This document shows, one piece after another, positions 16,073 to 24,159 of a stretch of 25,508 bases of DNA. The notes below the pieces were generated by a model. The model had not been told where the DNA came from, did not search any database, and worked only from the letters and a program-made list of their open reading frames with translations. Each line of letters starts with the position of its first letter. Within the stretch, counting starts at the first letter, position 1. Location: positions 1 through 25,508 of the forward strand of contig JAOZSN010000020.1 of assembly GCA_029939635.1 (NCBI GenBank). Direction: 5' to 3'. Source of the DNA: Deltaproteobacteria bacterium. GTDB lineage: Bacteria; Desulfobacterota; Desulfobulbia; Desulfobulbales; SURF-16. The position numbers and the translations under genes are program-made.

Positions 16073-16672
16073 ATGCACATCGTCAAGTCTGAGCGTGGCT
16101 TCACGCTCATTGAGATGATTATCGTCATCATTCTACTGGGCCTGTTATCATCCATGGCCATTCCCTACTATCTTAATATGCAGAAAGAGGCCAAAATCGC
16201 CTCCACCAAGGGTAAGTTAGCTGCCATCCGTGGTGGTATTGAACTGGCCCATGCCAAAATCATTACCTCAGGTGTGAATACCGGACCAGACGGTGACAAC
16301 CCAGACTGGCCTACCCTGGAAGAGGTACAACGTAACGAGTTAATCCTCTCCACCCGGCCTGAAGCCATCCGCAACCTACGCATGGTACGGGCCGACCACT
16401 ACTCCACCATCATCAACGAGGCCTTGCCTCTCCTCAATCTGCCCGACATGACCGCTGGCATGATAGGCCGTCCCGCCGCTGTCATGGGACGATCCCTGTC
16501 TGAGGCCGTTAATCAACCCCGCGTAGCCAACGAATCCACGGGCTGGGCCTATTATCCTGGCAATGAACGGGATACCAATGGTCGAATGGTGGATGCCATG
16601 TTTTATATCAACGATGACCGGAACTACACAGATAACAAAGACGGTGCCAACAGGGTACCCTCTGATTACTAG
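16073..16672 (+). CDS. mshA: Type IV pilin, candidate major MSHA-like pilin
   Basis: The 199-residue prepilin has a class-III leader cut after Gly9 in SERG/FTLIEMII, mature Glu5 (Glu14), and a hydrophobic assembly helix to about residue 33. An amphipathic helix with KGKLAAIRGGIELAHAK (46-62) follows, resembling PulG/GspG-type pilins. The protein contains no cysteine, so the disulfide D-loop usual in type IVa pilins is absent. The C-terminal part (GWAYYPG then an Asp/Asn-rich stretch, about 158-192) recalls the calcium-binding end of GspG. It has the best ribosome site of the locus and its own AT-rich leader, which support a major subunit. The MshA name rests on position and class, not on close sequence recognition. 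Confidence 0.78.
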   Translation: MHIVKSERGFTLIEMIIVIILLGLLSSMAIPYYLNMQKEAKIASTKGKLAAIRGGIELAHAKIITSGVNTGPDGDNPDWPTLEEVQRNELILSTRPEAIRNLRMVRADHYSTIINEALPLLNLPDMTAGMIGRPAAVMGRSLSEAVNQPRVANESTGWAYYPGNERDTNGRMVDAMFYINDDRNYTDNKDGANRVPSDY

Positions 16673-16683
16673 CAGGACAGCCG

Positions 16684-17286
16684 GTGAGTAAGCTCTTCGA
16701 CACCCTGGAAAAAATCCAGCACCAAGACGACACAACGCCCGACCAGGAACAGATTGCCGTCGTGGTGCCACCAGCACCAAGCCACAGCAAATTCTTCCCT
16801 TTTCTCGTTGGCATGACCGTTATTGTTGCCATCTTTGCCGGGTTTCAATTTTTTAGCGGCCAACAGCACAAACCAGCCGTAGCTCCAAAGACAGCTGCAC
16901 AGCATGACCAGCCAGTAGCTGCCCTTGCAAAAAAGATGACACCTACTGCGCCGCTACCCCAGGCACCCAAGGGCAGCAATGAAGACAAAATGATCTTTTT
17001 CAACAATAAAGGAGTAACAATGGCGCGCCAGGGAGAATTGTGGCAGGCAATTTATTATTTTGACCAAGCTGACCGACTCATGCCCAGCCGTGGTGAAGCT
17101 GCCATTAACATGGGCATGACCCTGGCCCATCTTGGCCTGCAATTTCCTGCCCAACGCTATTTTGCCAAGGCCCGTGGTATTAATCCCCATAATGAACAGT
17201 TACGCCAGGCCATGCAGACCGCCATTGCCAATAAGCAAATTAACGCTGATTTTATAACCGCCTCTGACCTAAGTGGGGAAGAGTGA
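16684..17286 (+). CDS. mshN: MshN-like TPR protein with one membrane helix
   Basis: The 200-residue protein has a short cytoplasmic N-terminus, one transmembrane helix (about 37-57), and a Pro/Ala-rich linker (60-98). TPR-type helical repeats follow at about 103-175 (FNNKGVTMARQGELWQAIYY, then NMGMTLAHLGLQFPAQRYFAKA). This layout matches MshN, which is thought to scaffold assembly at the inner membrane and periplasm. The start is GTG at 16684 after an AGGA site. An ATG further in would cut off the N-terminal part. It begins 11 bp after the pilin gene and its stop overlaps the next ATG as TGATG. MshN of Vibrio is longer and carries more repeats. Confidence 0.72.
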   Translation: MSKLFDTLEKIQHQDDTTPDQEQIAVVVPPAPSHSKFFPFLVGMTVIVAIFAGFQFFSGQQHKPAVAPKTAAQHDQPVAALAKKMTPTAPLPQAPKGSNEDKMIFFNNKGVTMARQGELWQAIYYFDQADRLMPSRGEAAINMGMTLAHLGLQFPAQRYFAKARGINPHNEQLRQAMQTAIANKQINADFITASDLSGEE

Positions 17287-18374
17287 TGATCCAGATGCCT
17301 TTTTTCAAGAAAAAACAATACGCCCTCACAGGGGACAGCAACTGGAGTATGATTGGCGAAAAAATCATCGGCCCCACCGGGCAACTCTCCCTGCAAACCC
17401 TGTCCTGGGCCAAAAACAGCCTTGATAGCGAAGAAACTGTCCACCATCTCCTTGCCGGTGGTAACTTCAAAAAAAGTGAGGTTTCCATAACCCTGCCCCT
17501 CAATTTTTTTGAGACAGTGGCATTAACCATCAACAAGATTCCCGATGAGGCCGTGGGCCGTGTGCTGCCTTACCATTTATCTAAAAACTTTGAAGAAGAC
17601 CTGGGAGATTTCATCTACGATTGGCTCATCACCAAACGCCAAAAGGAAACCTTACAAATAACGGTTTTTCTTTTCCCCAAAAAGGCCTTCACCACCATAA
17701 ATAACATCCTTACCCACTATAAATTATCCTGTATTTCCCTGGAGCCCGACATCTTTGCGGTCACCGCCTACCTGGAAAAGAGCCAACGACTAGCCCAGGA
17801 TGAAGCCACCCTCTGTGCCATGCTCTGGGCAAACTCCATGTCGATCATGGTATATGATAATGAGACCCTGCCATTAGCCAGAAACATCGACCTCACCCAG
17901 CCAGGCAACCTCCCCCTTGACACGCCCCAGCCAGAGATCGCTCCAGCAGAGACACAATCAACTCCTGAGGATGAGGAAAAAGCCCCCCAAGCAGATCCCA
18001 ATGCTATCCTGGCTGATTTCCTGGTGATGACCAAGGAAAGTGACACAGAAAAAAGTTCTCTTCCAGCAGCCCAGACAGATGACGGTGAGGCAGAACGGCC
18101 AGCGGTTATCCATCCCCAGTCTGCCAGTTGGGATAATTACTGTAGCCTGGTGGGGCTCGAGCTTATGCGTACCAGAGATTATTTCAACTCCATCATTAAA
18201 GGAAACCCCATCAAAACCGTTATCATCGGCGGTGCCGAATTATTCTGGGATAAACTGGCACCTGATATTGAAGAAAGCCTGAACAGCAAAGTGGAAGCCA
18301 TTATTGACATGGATATAGCCCTGAAGACCTCGCCCAGCTTGACGGCCATGGGCATAGGTTCCTTGTGCCGCTAA
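17286..18374 (+). CDS. mshI: MshI-like (PilM/GspL-type) cytoplasmic assembly protein
   Basis: The 362-residue protein shows no clear transmembrane helix and resembles the actin-like fold of PilM and GspL. The segment ITLPLNFFETVALTINKIPD (about 69-88) and the LPYHLSK motif fit that family's second subdomain, and a VIIGGAELFWDKL phosphate-loop-like segment is near residue 320. An acidic Pro/Gln-rich linker (about 213-275) interrupts the fold and is probably an insertion. It likely couples the assembly ATPase to the PilN/PilO-like pair encoded next. I chose ATG 17286 over the GTG at 17283 because GGGGA lies 6 bases before the ATG. A 43-bp gap follows, with nothing visible in it. Confidence 0.72.
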   Translation: MIQMPFFKKKQYALTGDSNWSMIGEKIIGPTGQLSLQTLSWAKNSLDSEETVHHLLAGGNFKKSEVSITLPLNFFETVALTINKIPDEAVGRVLPYHLSKNFEEDLGDFIYDWLITKRQKETLQITVFLFPKKAFTTINNILTHYKLSCISLEPDIFAVTAYLEKSQRLAQDEATLCAMLWANSMSIMVYDNETLPLARNIDLTQPGNLPLDTPQPEIAPAETQSTPEDEEKAPQADPNAILADFLVMTKESDTEKSSLPAAQTDDGEAERPAVIHPQSASWDNYCSLVGLELMRTRDYFNSIIKGNPIKTVIIGGAELFWDKLAPDIEESLNSKVEAIIDMDIALKTSPSLTAMGIGSLCR

Positions 18375-18417
18375 CGCCGCAACAGCACCGACCCCAAATC
18401 TCTACCCCCTGATATAG

Positions 18418-18975
18418 ATGCAAAAACGCGTTAACCTCATTCCCCAACAGCCACTGGCTGACAAGATCAAGGCTATCATTCCTGTGGTCATGCTCACCCT
18501 TGGCCTGCTCATTGTCCTCTTTTTTAGCTTCCGAGTGCAGGGATTAAATGATGAGCTGGTACGTTTAACTAAACAGATCGACCAGGCCGAACACCTGGCG
18601 GTGGAGCTGCGCACCCAGAAAGACAAGATAAACCTGAACCAAACACGACTGGCCAACCGCAAAAAAGAAAAGGAACAACGCCACGCCCTGGTCACCACCC
18701 TGGCCAAACTTAAGGGCAGCAAACACCACTTTGCCCAACCCATAGCAATTATTGCCCAGTCCTTACCCCCTACTATCCGTTGCCAGAGCCTTAATTTCAC
18801 GGGCAAATCAGGCATCATGACGGGTACGGCCTTGGACTATGATGACCTGACGCAGGTGGTGATAATTTTACAGACCCAGCCCCTCTTCACCCAGGTGGAC
18901 CTTACTGTTACCGACCGCGACAATAACCAGGAACTTGAACGAATAGCCTTTACTATCACCATGCAACTCACATGA
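18418..18975 (+). CDS. PilN/GspL C-terminal-like inner-membrane protein
   Basis: The 185-residue bitopic protein starts with RVNLIPQQP, matching the INLLP motif that PilN uses to bind PilM. A transmembrane helix (about 19-38), a charged coiled coil (about 40-88) and a small alpha/beta ferredoxin-like domain (about 100-183) follow. In Vibrio this function lies in MshI2 or a separate gene near mshJ. It probably pairs with the PilO-like product of the next gene to form the inner-membrane alignment complex. No Shine-Dalgarno site is visible before the ATG at 18418. Its stop overlaps the next start as ATGA. Confidence 0.78.
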   Translation: MQKRVNLIPQQPLADKIKAIIPVVMLTLGLLIVLFFSFRVQGLNDELVRLTKQIDQAEHLAVELRTQKDKINLNQTRLANRKKEKEQRHALVTTLAKLKGSKHHFAQPIAIIAQSLPPTIRCQSLNFTGKSGIMTGTALDYDDLTQVVIILQTQPLFTQVDLTVTDRDNNQELERIAFTITMQLT

Positions 18976-19631
18976 AAAAAAATATTCCAGACATAATGCA
19001 GGGAGGCAAACGCATCTATTTTCTGTTGCGCTCCGACCCAGATGCAACCCTGCAACTGCGTCAGCTTGTTCTGGCTGTCTGTATCTGTTTTGCGGCCGGA
19101 TATGCCGCCCATATCATGCTGGTGGAACCTAAATTAGCCGCTCTGAGTAAAAAAATTGCCCATGTGGAAAGCGTACAAAACAGCAGCTCTACCAATGAAT
19201 CAATCCTGCTATCAGCCCAACTTTACACCCAGCAGCAGGAACTAGACCGCCTTGACCATAGCATAGCAGTACTCACCCTGAAGGAAACTCTGCTGCGCGA
19301 ACAGTGGCAACACCAGGGCAGCAACGACCTTTTTCATCAAATCATCTTCACCCTGGAGTCTGCTGCCCCTCAAAACATGGAGCCATATATCCTTAAAATG
19401 AGCCAAGGAGAAACCCGCTCCATGGATGGCTTTGATCTCTACCCTGTCCACCTGGAAGGTCACTGTTTTTTCAACGATTTTTATCGCTACCTCCACTACC
19501 TGGAGGAGAGCCCGGAGATTGGCTTTTTAGACAGCCTGGAGTTGACTGCTCTACCTACCGAACTTTCGGCCCGCGCCGAGGTATCCTTCCAGATTACCTT
19601 AGGCCGCCTGGAGATCAGCCATGACCTCTAA
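18972..19631 (+). CDS. mshJ: MshJ-like (PilO/GspM-type) inner-membrane protein
   Basis: The 219-residue bitopic protein has a 30-residue cytoplasmic segment, a transmembrane helix (about 31-49), a coiled-coil region (about 55-110) and a periplasmic ferredoxin-like domain (about 125-215). The domain contains the PVHLEGHCFFNDFYRYLHYL segment typical of PilO/MshJ. It should dimerise with the upstream PilN-like protein and link it to the PilP-like lipoprotein or exported protein and the secretin. It overlaps its upstream neighbour by 4 bases and its downstream neighbour by 11. Confidence 0.8.
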   Translation: MKKNIPDIMQGGKRIYFLLRSDPDATLQLRQLVLAVCICFAAGYAAHIMLVEPKLAALSKKIAHVESVQNSSSTNESILLSAQLYTQQQELDRLDHSIAVLTLKETLLREQWQHQGSNDLFHQIIFTLESAAPQNMEPYILKMSQGETRSMDGFDLYPVHLEGHCFFNDFYRYLHYLEESPEIGFLDSLELTALPTELSARAEVSFQITLGRLEISHDL

Positions 19632-20106
19632 TATGCAGGGCACCCTACAGATAAAAACCTTGCTGTTTGGCACCATGATGTTCCTCACCAGCCTGGGCCA
19701 ACCTGCCCAGGCTGAGTCCATCCAGTATCTTACCCTGCCCCAGGCCCAAAACCATACCCCAGTACTACAGCCCCTGGCCCGTGACCCCTTTAACTGGTCG
19801 GCCAGGCAACGTGCCCGCCTCCGCCAAGCCTTGGAAGCGACCGAAAACCCGTTTACTGACATCACCATGCAGGCCATCCTGTGGAATTCCTCCTCTCCCC
19901 AGGCCGTGGTCAACAAAACCCTGGTTCATGAAGGAGACATGGTGGAAGGCATCAGTGTGACAGCTATTGGCAGGGACCATATTTCTCTCCGCAAAAATAA
20001 CAAACGACACACCCTCTTTTTCGCCCAGCCAGACATTGATTTTGGCTACCCACCCAGCACTACCATTACCGATGTAGCTCAGGAGCAGGCCGATGCAAAA
20101 AACTGA
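19621..20106 (+). CDS. mshK: MshK-like (PilP-type) periplasmic protein
   Basis: The 161-residue exported protein has a Sec signal peptide ending in AQA near residue 31, and a RDPFNW motif near residue 54 like the DPF element of PilP. A beta domain (about 80-132) reads AVVNKTLVHEGDMVEGISVT then an IxxDxIxLR-type strand pair, the form of the PilP/GspC homology region that contacts the secretin. A GGAGA site lies 6 bases before the ATG at 19621. The second ATG at 19633 is less well placed. It overlaps mshJ by 11 bases and mshL by 14, so translation is probably coupled. There is no lipobox cysteine, unlike classical PilP lipoproteins. Confidence 0.72.
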   Translation: MTSNMQGTLQIKTLLFGTMMFLTSLGQPAQAESIQYLTLPQAQNHTPVLQPLARDPFNWSARQRARLRQALEATENPFTDITMQAILWNSSSPQAVVNKTLVHEGDMVEGISVTAIGRDHISLRKNNKRHTLFFAQPDIDFGYPPSTTITDVAQEQADAKN

Positions 20107-21577
20107 CCATGCCTCAACAATGCCGATTAAAGCTGTCGGCACGATACTTATTTTCGGCCTTTTGGTGATGCTGCACTGCGCCTATGCTGGATTCAGCAGA
20201 GCTGAAGAGTATCAAGAAGCCAACGAAACACCTTCCTCCCTGGTTGAAGAGCTGCGCAGCTATCCAACCTCCCTGCGCTGTGAAAACCTGGAAGTAACCA
20301 CCCTGCTCCGCGCCATGGGGCGCCAGGCTGGCATGACCATCTACGTCTCCGAAGCTATTACCTCAACCATTTCCTTTGAAATGGAGGAGGCCACTCTGCA
20401 TGATGTCTTCCAACTCATCATGCAAGCAAAAAACCTCCATTACAATGAACAGGGCCAAACCATCATTGTTGAAACTGCCGAAGAGTTCAGTAAAACCGGC
20501 AAGGATATTATCTCTGTCTCAGTGTGCCCTGATTATGGCCATGCCAGTGAAATAAAAACCCAACTTGACACCTTACTCAGCCCCCAGGGTTCCATTACGG
20601 TAACTAAGCACGACTCCTGCCTTATTATCAAGGATCATGTCAAAGAGGTGCGTCACCTAGAGAAAATTTTAACCGAGATTGACCAACCCAAACCCCAGGT
20701 ACACATCGAAGCACGTATCATCATGCTGGCCCAGGAGGCCAAGGAGGCCTTGGGCATCAAGTGGGGCTACCAAAACTACGGCACGGATGCTATCGGCGAC
20801 GTCACCAGTAAAACCATAAGAGCAGGCACCGACTTAGGCCTTGATGCCATTGGGCCTTCCACCGCCATGGCCGTGGGTATGGTCTGGGACAGTATGAAGC
20901 TTGATGCGGAGATACAGGCCATGGCAAGTGATGATCTGCTCCACATCCTTTCGGCCCCATCTATCATGGTACTGGACGGTATGGAGGCAGAGATTAAACA
21001 GGGCAAGGAGGTACCATATACCTCATCCTCAACAGACTCCTCCACCACAGAGTTTCGTGAGGCCACCCTCAGCCTCAAGGTAACCCCTAAAATCATCAAG
21101 GAAACCTTTATCAGCATGGAGGTGGATGTCACCAACGACAAGGTTGACGAGGACCAAACTGTTGCAGGGCAACCTCTTATTGATCGCCAATCCATCAAGA
21201 CCAGCCTTTTCTTAGGTAACCGTGCCACCGTGGTTATCGGCGGCATCCATGTCAGCTCTGACGATATCTATAAAGGTCGTGTTCCTGGCCTGGCATCAAT
21301 TCCCGTGCTGGGCGAACTGTTTAAGAATCGCGGCACCGTCCAACAAAACTATGAATTGTTGATTTTCCTTACCCCCACTATTGTCTCCCTTGACCTGCTT
21401 GAACGGGCCTCTACCGCCCGCGAGAAGAGAGTGAACACGGTTATAAGTGATGATGTCCATAAAAAATTCACCCCAAAGGTGTTTGTCTACCCTGGCCAAG
21501 AGCTCAAGGAGGAAGAGGGGCAGGAGGGTAAAACAAAGCACAACCCTGAAAAGGAAGGAGAAGATGGTACAGAATGA
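20093..21577 (+). CDS. mshL: MshL-like outer-membrane secretin
   Basis: The 494-residue secretin forms the outer-membrane channel for the pilus. An N-terminal signal sequence (hydrophobic core about 14-31) is followed by an STN-like N domain (about 58-110), an N1-type domain (about 135-195) and the secretin barrel region (about 200-432). Diagnostic sites are PKPQVHIEARI at its start and GRVPGLASIPVLGELFK (about 395-411). A charged Glu/Lys-rich tail follows (about 463-494). An MLHC sequence near the end of the signal core is a poor lipobox, so it is not clear that this is a lipoprotein. AGGAG lies 7 bases before the ATG at 20093. The stop overlaps mshM as ATGA. Confidence 0.92.
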   Translation: MQKTDHASTMPIKAVGTILIFGLLVMLHCAYAGFSRAEEYQEANETPSSLVEELRSYPTSLRCENLEVTTLLRAMGRQAGMTIYVSEAITSTISFEMEEATLHDVFQLIMQAKNLHYNEQGQTIIVETAEEFSKTGKDIISVSVCPDYGHASEIKTQLDTLLSPQGSITVTKHDSCLIIKDHVKEVRHLEKILTEIDQPKPQVHIEARIIMLAQEAKEALGIKWGYQNYGTDAIGDVTSKTIRAGTDLGLDAIGPSTAMAVGMVWDSMKLDAEIQAMASDDLLHILSAPSIMVLDGMEAEIKQGKEVPYTSSSTDSSTTEFREATLSLKVTPKIIKETFISMEVDVTNDKVDEDQTVAGQPLIDRQSIKTSLFLGNRATVVIGGIHVSSDDIYKGRVPGLASIPVLGELFKNRGTVQQNYELLIFLTPTIVSLDLLERASTAREKRVNTVISDDVHKKFTPKVFVYPGQELKEEEGQEGKTKHNPEKEGEDGTE

Positions 21578-22422
21578 ACCATCTTAAATATTTCGGCATC
21601 ACTGAAGACCCGTTCCGCCTGACGCCGGACAAGGACTTCTACTTCCAAGCTCGGCCCCATAATCAGGTGGCCGAAGTGGTGCGTTATGGCCTGGAACAGG
21701 GAGATGGCTTTTTGCTGATCTCTGGAGAGGTGGGTACGGGCAAGACCATGCTGTTACGAAAGCTGCGCCCCTTTTTTACCAAAAACTTCGAAACTGCCTA
21801 TATTGTCTCCCCCCAGCTCTCCCCCCAAGAGTTGCTGGTCGCCATCTTGCAGGATCTTAATATCCTGGGAGAACAAGTCCTGGAACCAACGCCCATCATG
21901 TTTCAACGACTCTCTGCGTACTTACTCCAGCTTTTTAAGCAGGGCAAAAAACTCCTGCTGGTTATTGATGAAGCCCAAAACCTGCCAGAAGAATCCATTG
22001 AACAGTTACGCCTGTTGTCCAATTTTGAAACTGATAAACGTAAACTTTTGCAGATCCTGCTGGTTGGCCAGCCAGAGTTACGCACCAAAATTGAGCAGCC
22101 TTCCCTGCGCCAACTCAGACAACGGATCACCATTGCCGAAACCTTAAGCCCTTTAACCCACGTTGAGACCAGGGCCTATATTAATTATCGCCTTAACCGG
22201 GTGGGTCGAGCCGACATGTCGCCAGGCCAAGGCCCAAGTAAAATGCTCTATCGTTACAGTGGTGGAACCCCACGCCTGATCAACAAGCTCATGGGTCGCT
22301 GCCTGCTCATGGCCTTTGCGGCCCAAAAACAATTTATTGATAAAAAAGTTATCAGAGAAGCAGCCAAATCTCTGGAAATGCGTCCACGAACCACGTGGTA
22401 TGGCAGGACAATAACTGCATAG
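21574..22422 (+). CDS. mshM: MshM-like AAA ATPase (ExeA/GspA type)
   Basis: The 282-residue ATPase opens with the family signature YFGITEDPFRLTPD. Walker A GEVGTGKT is at residues 51-58 and Walker B LLVIDEA at about 128-134, with sensor and lid regions after. The late GGTPRLIN segment is typical of ExeA/MshM. ExeA proteins act at the inner membrane with a peptidoglycan-binding partner to help secretin assembly; this protein stops at 282 residues and carries no C-terminal membrane helix or peptidoglycan domain. Its start overlaps mshL as ATGA, and mshE follows after 18 bp. Confidence 0.92.
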   Translation: MNHLKYFGITEDPFRLTPDKDFYFQARPHNQVAEVVRYGLEQGDGFLLISGEVGTGKTMLLRKLRPFFTKNFETAYIVSPQLSPQELLVAILQDLNILGEQVLEPTPIMFQRLSAYLLQLFKQGKKLLLVIDEAQNLPEESIEQLRLLSNFETDKRKLLQILLVGQPELRTKIEQPSLRQLRQRITIAETLSPLTHVETRAYINYRLNRVGRADMSPGQGPSKMLYRYSGGTPRLINKLMGRCLLMAFAAQKQFIDKKVIREAAKSLEMRPRTTWYGRTITA

Positions 22423-22440
22423 CCTCAACACCTGGAAAAC

Positions 22441-24066
22441 ATGATACGAAAAAGATTTGGCGATATTCTGGTGGATGGTGGTCTTATTAATGCCACCCAA
22501 CTCAGCCAGGCTCTGGAATATGGCAAAGACAACGATGTCAAGCTGGGCCAGGCCGTGCGTGATCTCGGCCTGGTTACTGAAGAGCAGGTAGCGCGCACTA
22601 TTTCCACCCAGCTGGAGATCCCCTATGTGGATCTGGGCAAGATCGTGCTGGATCCAGACATTGTTGCCGCCATCCCGGAACAGGTGGCCCGCAAAAACAA
22701 GTTACTGGCCATTGGCAAGCGGCCCGGTGAGATCCTGGTGGCCTTGGCCGATCCCCTGGACATCTTTGCCATTGACGATGTATCAAGCCATCTCAAAGAC
22801 ACCCTGATCCCCTGCGTGGCCATGGAGTCGTTGTTATTAGCGGCCATTGACCGCAACTACGGTGGATCAAGCATGGAGATGGAGGAGCAGGATGATGCCG
22901 ATACCAGCCAGGCAGTAAAAGCAGTCAATGACATCCTCCTTGATGCAGTGCGGGAGGAGGCCAGTGATCTGCACATTGAGCCAGATATCAATAAGGTACG
23001 GGTACGGTGTCGGGTGGATGGCCTATTGAAGATCATCAAAGAATATCCCCTGGACATGTTTTCCAGTCTTATCTCCCGCATCAAGATCATGGCCCAACTT
23101 GACATTGGTGAACGTCGCAAACCGCAGGATGGCCGCTTTGAGGTTCCGGTGGCTGGCAAAGAATTTGACGTCAGAGTCTCCATCCTGCCGTTGAGTAAGG
23201 GGGAAAAGGCGGTATTACGCCTCCTTGATAAGTCCAAGGTACGTGTTGACCTGGGAGACCTTGGTTTCAACCCAGCCCAGCAGCAGAATTTTGAAGAGCA
23301 TCTGACCATGCCCCACGAGATTATCCTGGTCACGGGCCCAACTGGCAGCGGTAAAACCACCACCCTCTACGGTGCCCTCAACAAAATCAACAGCCCTGAC
23401 AAGAATATCATCACCGTTGAAGATCCGGTGGAATATGAGATGAGTGGCATCAATCAGGTTCAGGTGAATGTCAAAGCAGACCTCACCTTTGTCTCGGCCC
23501 TGCGCTCCATCCTGCGCCAGGATCCAGATGTCATTATGATTGGTGAGGTTCGTGATGTGGAGACGGCGGAAATCGCCATCCAGGCCGCCCTCACCGGCCA
23601 CCTGGTGCTCTCCACCCTGCACACCAACGATTCCTGCGGGGCAGTGGCTCGCCTGCTGGACATGGGCATCCCACCCTTTCTCATCGCCTCGTCCTTAGGC
23701 TTAATCATTGCCCAGCGCCTACCCCGTAAGCTTTGCCAACGCTGTAGATCAAAAATAGAAATTACCGATGCTATCCGCGCCCTGTTCCCCTATCCTCTGG
23801 CCGCAGATGCCACTATTTACGGGATAGGCGGTTGTCCTGCCTGTGAGGCCACAGGCTTCAAGGGCCGTACCGCCATCTATGAGATGCTGGAGATCAGCCC
23901 AACCCTGGAACAGCTCATAATGGATCAGGCCTCCTCTGGGGCCTTAAGCCGTCAGGCCAAGGCTGAGGGTTTTGAAAATCTACGCCAGGCCGGGTTAGCC
24001 AAGGTGCTGGACGGAACCACCTCCCTAGATGAGGTCTTGCGACTCTCCCTGGCGGAGAAGGATTAA
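22441..24066 (+). CDS. mshE: MshE-like pilus assembly ATPase with MshEN domain
   Basis: The 541-residue hexameric ATPase drives pilus extension. The N-terminal MshEN domain (about 1-140) carries two 24-residue c-di-GMP motifs with the correct spacing, starting at Arg5-Phe6-Gly7 and Lys34-Leu35-Gly36. The GspE/PilB core follows, with Walker A GPTGSGKT at about 299-306, Walker B VIMIGEVRD at about 364-372, and the His-box segment LTGHLVLSTLHTND. A zinc tetracysteine site is formed by Cys432, Cys435, Cys465 and Cys468. Only a weak GGAA site precedes the ATG. A 93-bp gap containing an inverted repeat separates it from mshG. All catalytic motifs look intact. Confidence 0.95.
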   Translation: MIRKRFGDILVDGGLINATQLSQALEYGKDNDVKLGQAVRDLGLVTEEQVARTISTQLEIPYVDLGKIVLDPDIVAAIPEQVARKNKLLAIGKRPGEILVALADPLDIFAIDDVSSHLKDTLIPCVAMESLLLAAIDRNYGGSSMEMEEQDDADTSQAVKAVNDILLDAVREEASDLHIEPDINKVRVRCRVDGLLKIIKEYPLDMFSSLISRIKIMAQLDIGERRKPQDGRFEVPVAGKEFDVRVSILPLSKGEKAVLRLLDKSKVRVDLGDLGFNPAQQQNFEEHLTMPHEIILVTGPTGSGKTTTLYGALNKINSPDKNIITVEDPVEYEMSGINQVQVNVKADLTFVSALRSILRQDPDVIMIGEVRDVETAEIAIQAALTGHLVLSTLHTNDSCGAVARLLDMGIPPFLIASSLGLIIAQRLPRKLCQRCRSKIEITDAIRALFPYPLAADATIYGIGGCPACEATGFKGRTAIYEMLEISPTLEQLIMDQASSGALSRQAKAEGFENLRQAGLAKVLDGTTSLDEVLRLSLAEKD

Positions 24067-24069
24067 CTA

Positions 24070-24153
24070 CAGTTGTCAGTACCAGTTATCGGTTACCAGT
24101 TACGTTATCTGGCAACCTTAAACTGGTCACGAGCAACTGGTAACTGGTAACTG
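24070..24153. repeat. Inverted repeat in the mshE-mshG gap (CAGTT-type family)
   Basis: The arms GTTACCAGTTAC (24092-24103) and GTAACTGGTAAC (24140-24151) are a perfect 12-bp inverted repeat with a 36-base spacer. Further CCAGTTA-like units lie on the left and GCAACTGG on the right. The sequence shares an 11-mer (opposite strand) and a 9-mer with the repeat at 8616-8693. The spacing would allow a long imperfect hairpin in mRNA. No T-run follows, so it is not an ordinary terminator. It may attenuate or process the transcript between mshE and mshG. Confidence 0.6.
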
Positions 24154-24159
24154 TTGCTA

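Noticed and set aside
22857..23363. 168-codon minus-strand frame inside mshE
   Set aside because: It mirrors a GC-rich, strongly conserved ATPase gene, has no recognisable domain or ribosome site, and is low-complexity Ser/Arg-rich.
24070..24153. CAGTT units between mshE and mshG as a CRISPR array or tandem repeat
   Set aside because: Units are short, unequal and inverted, with no regular spacers.
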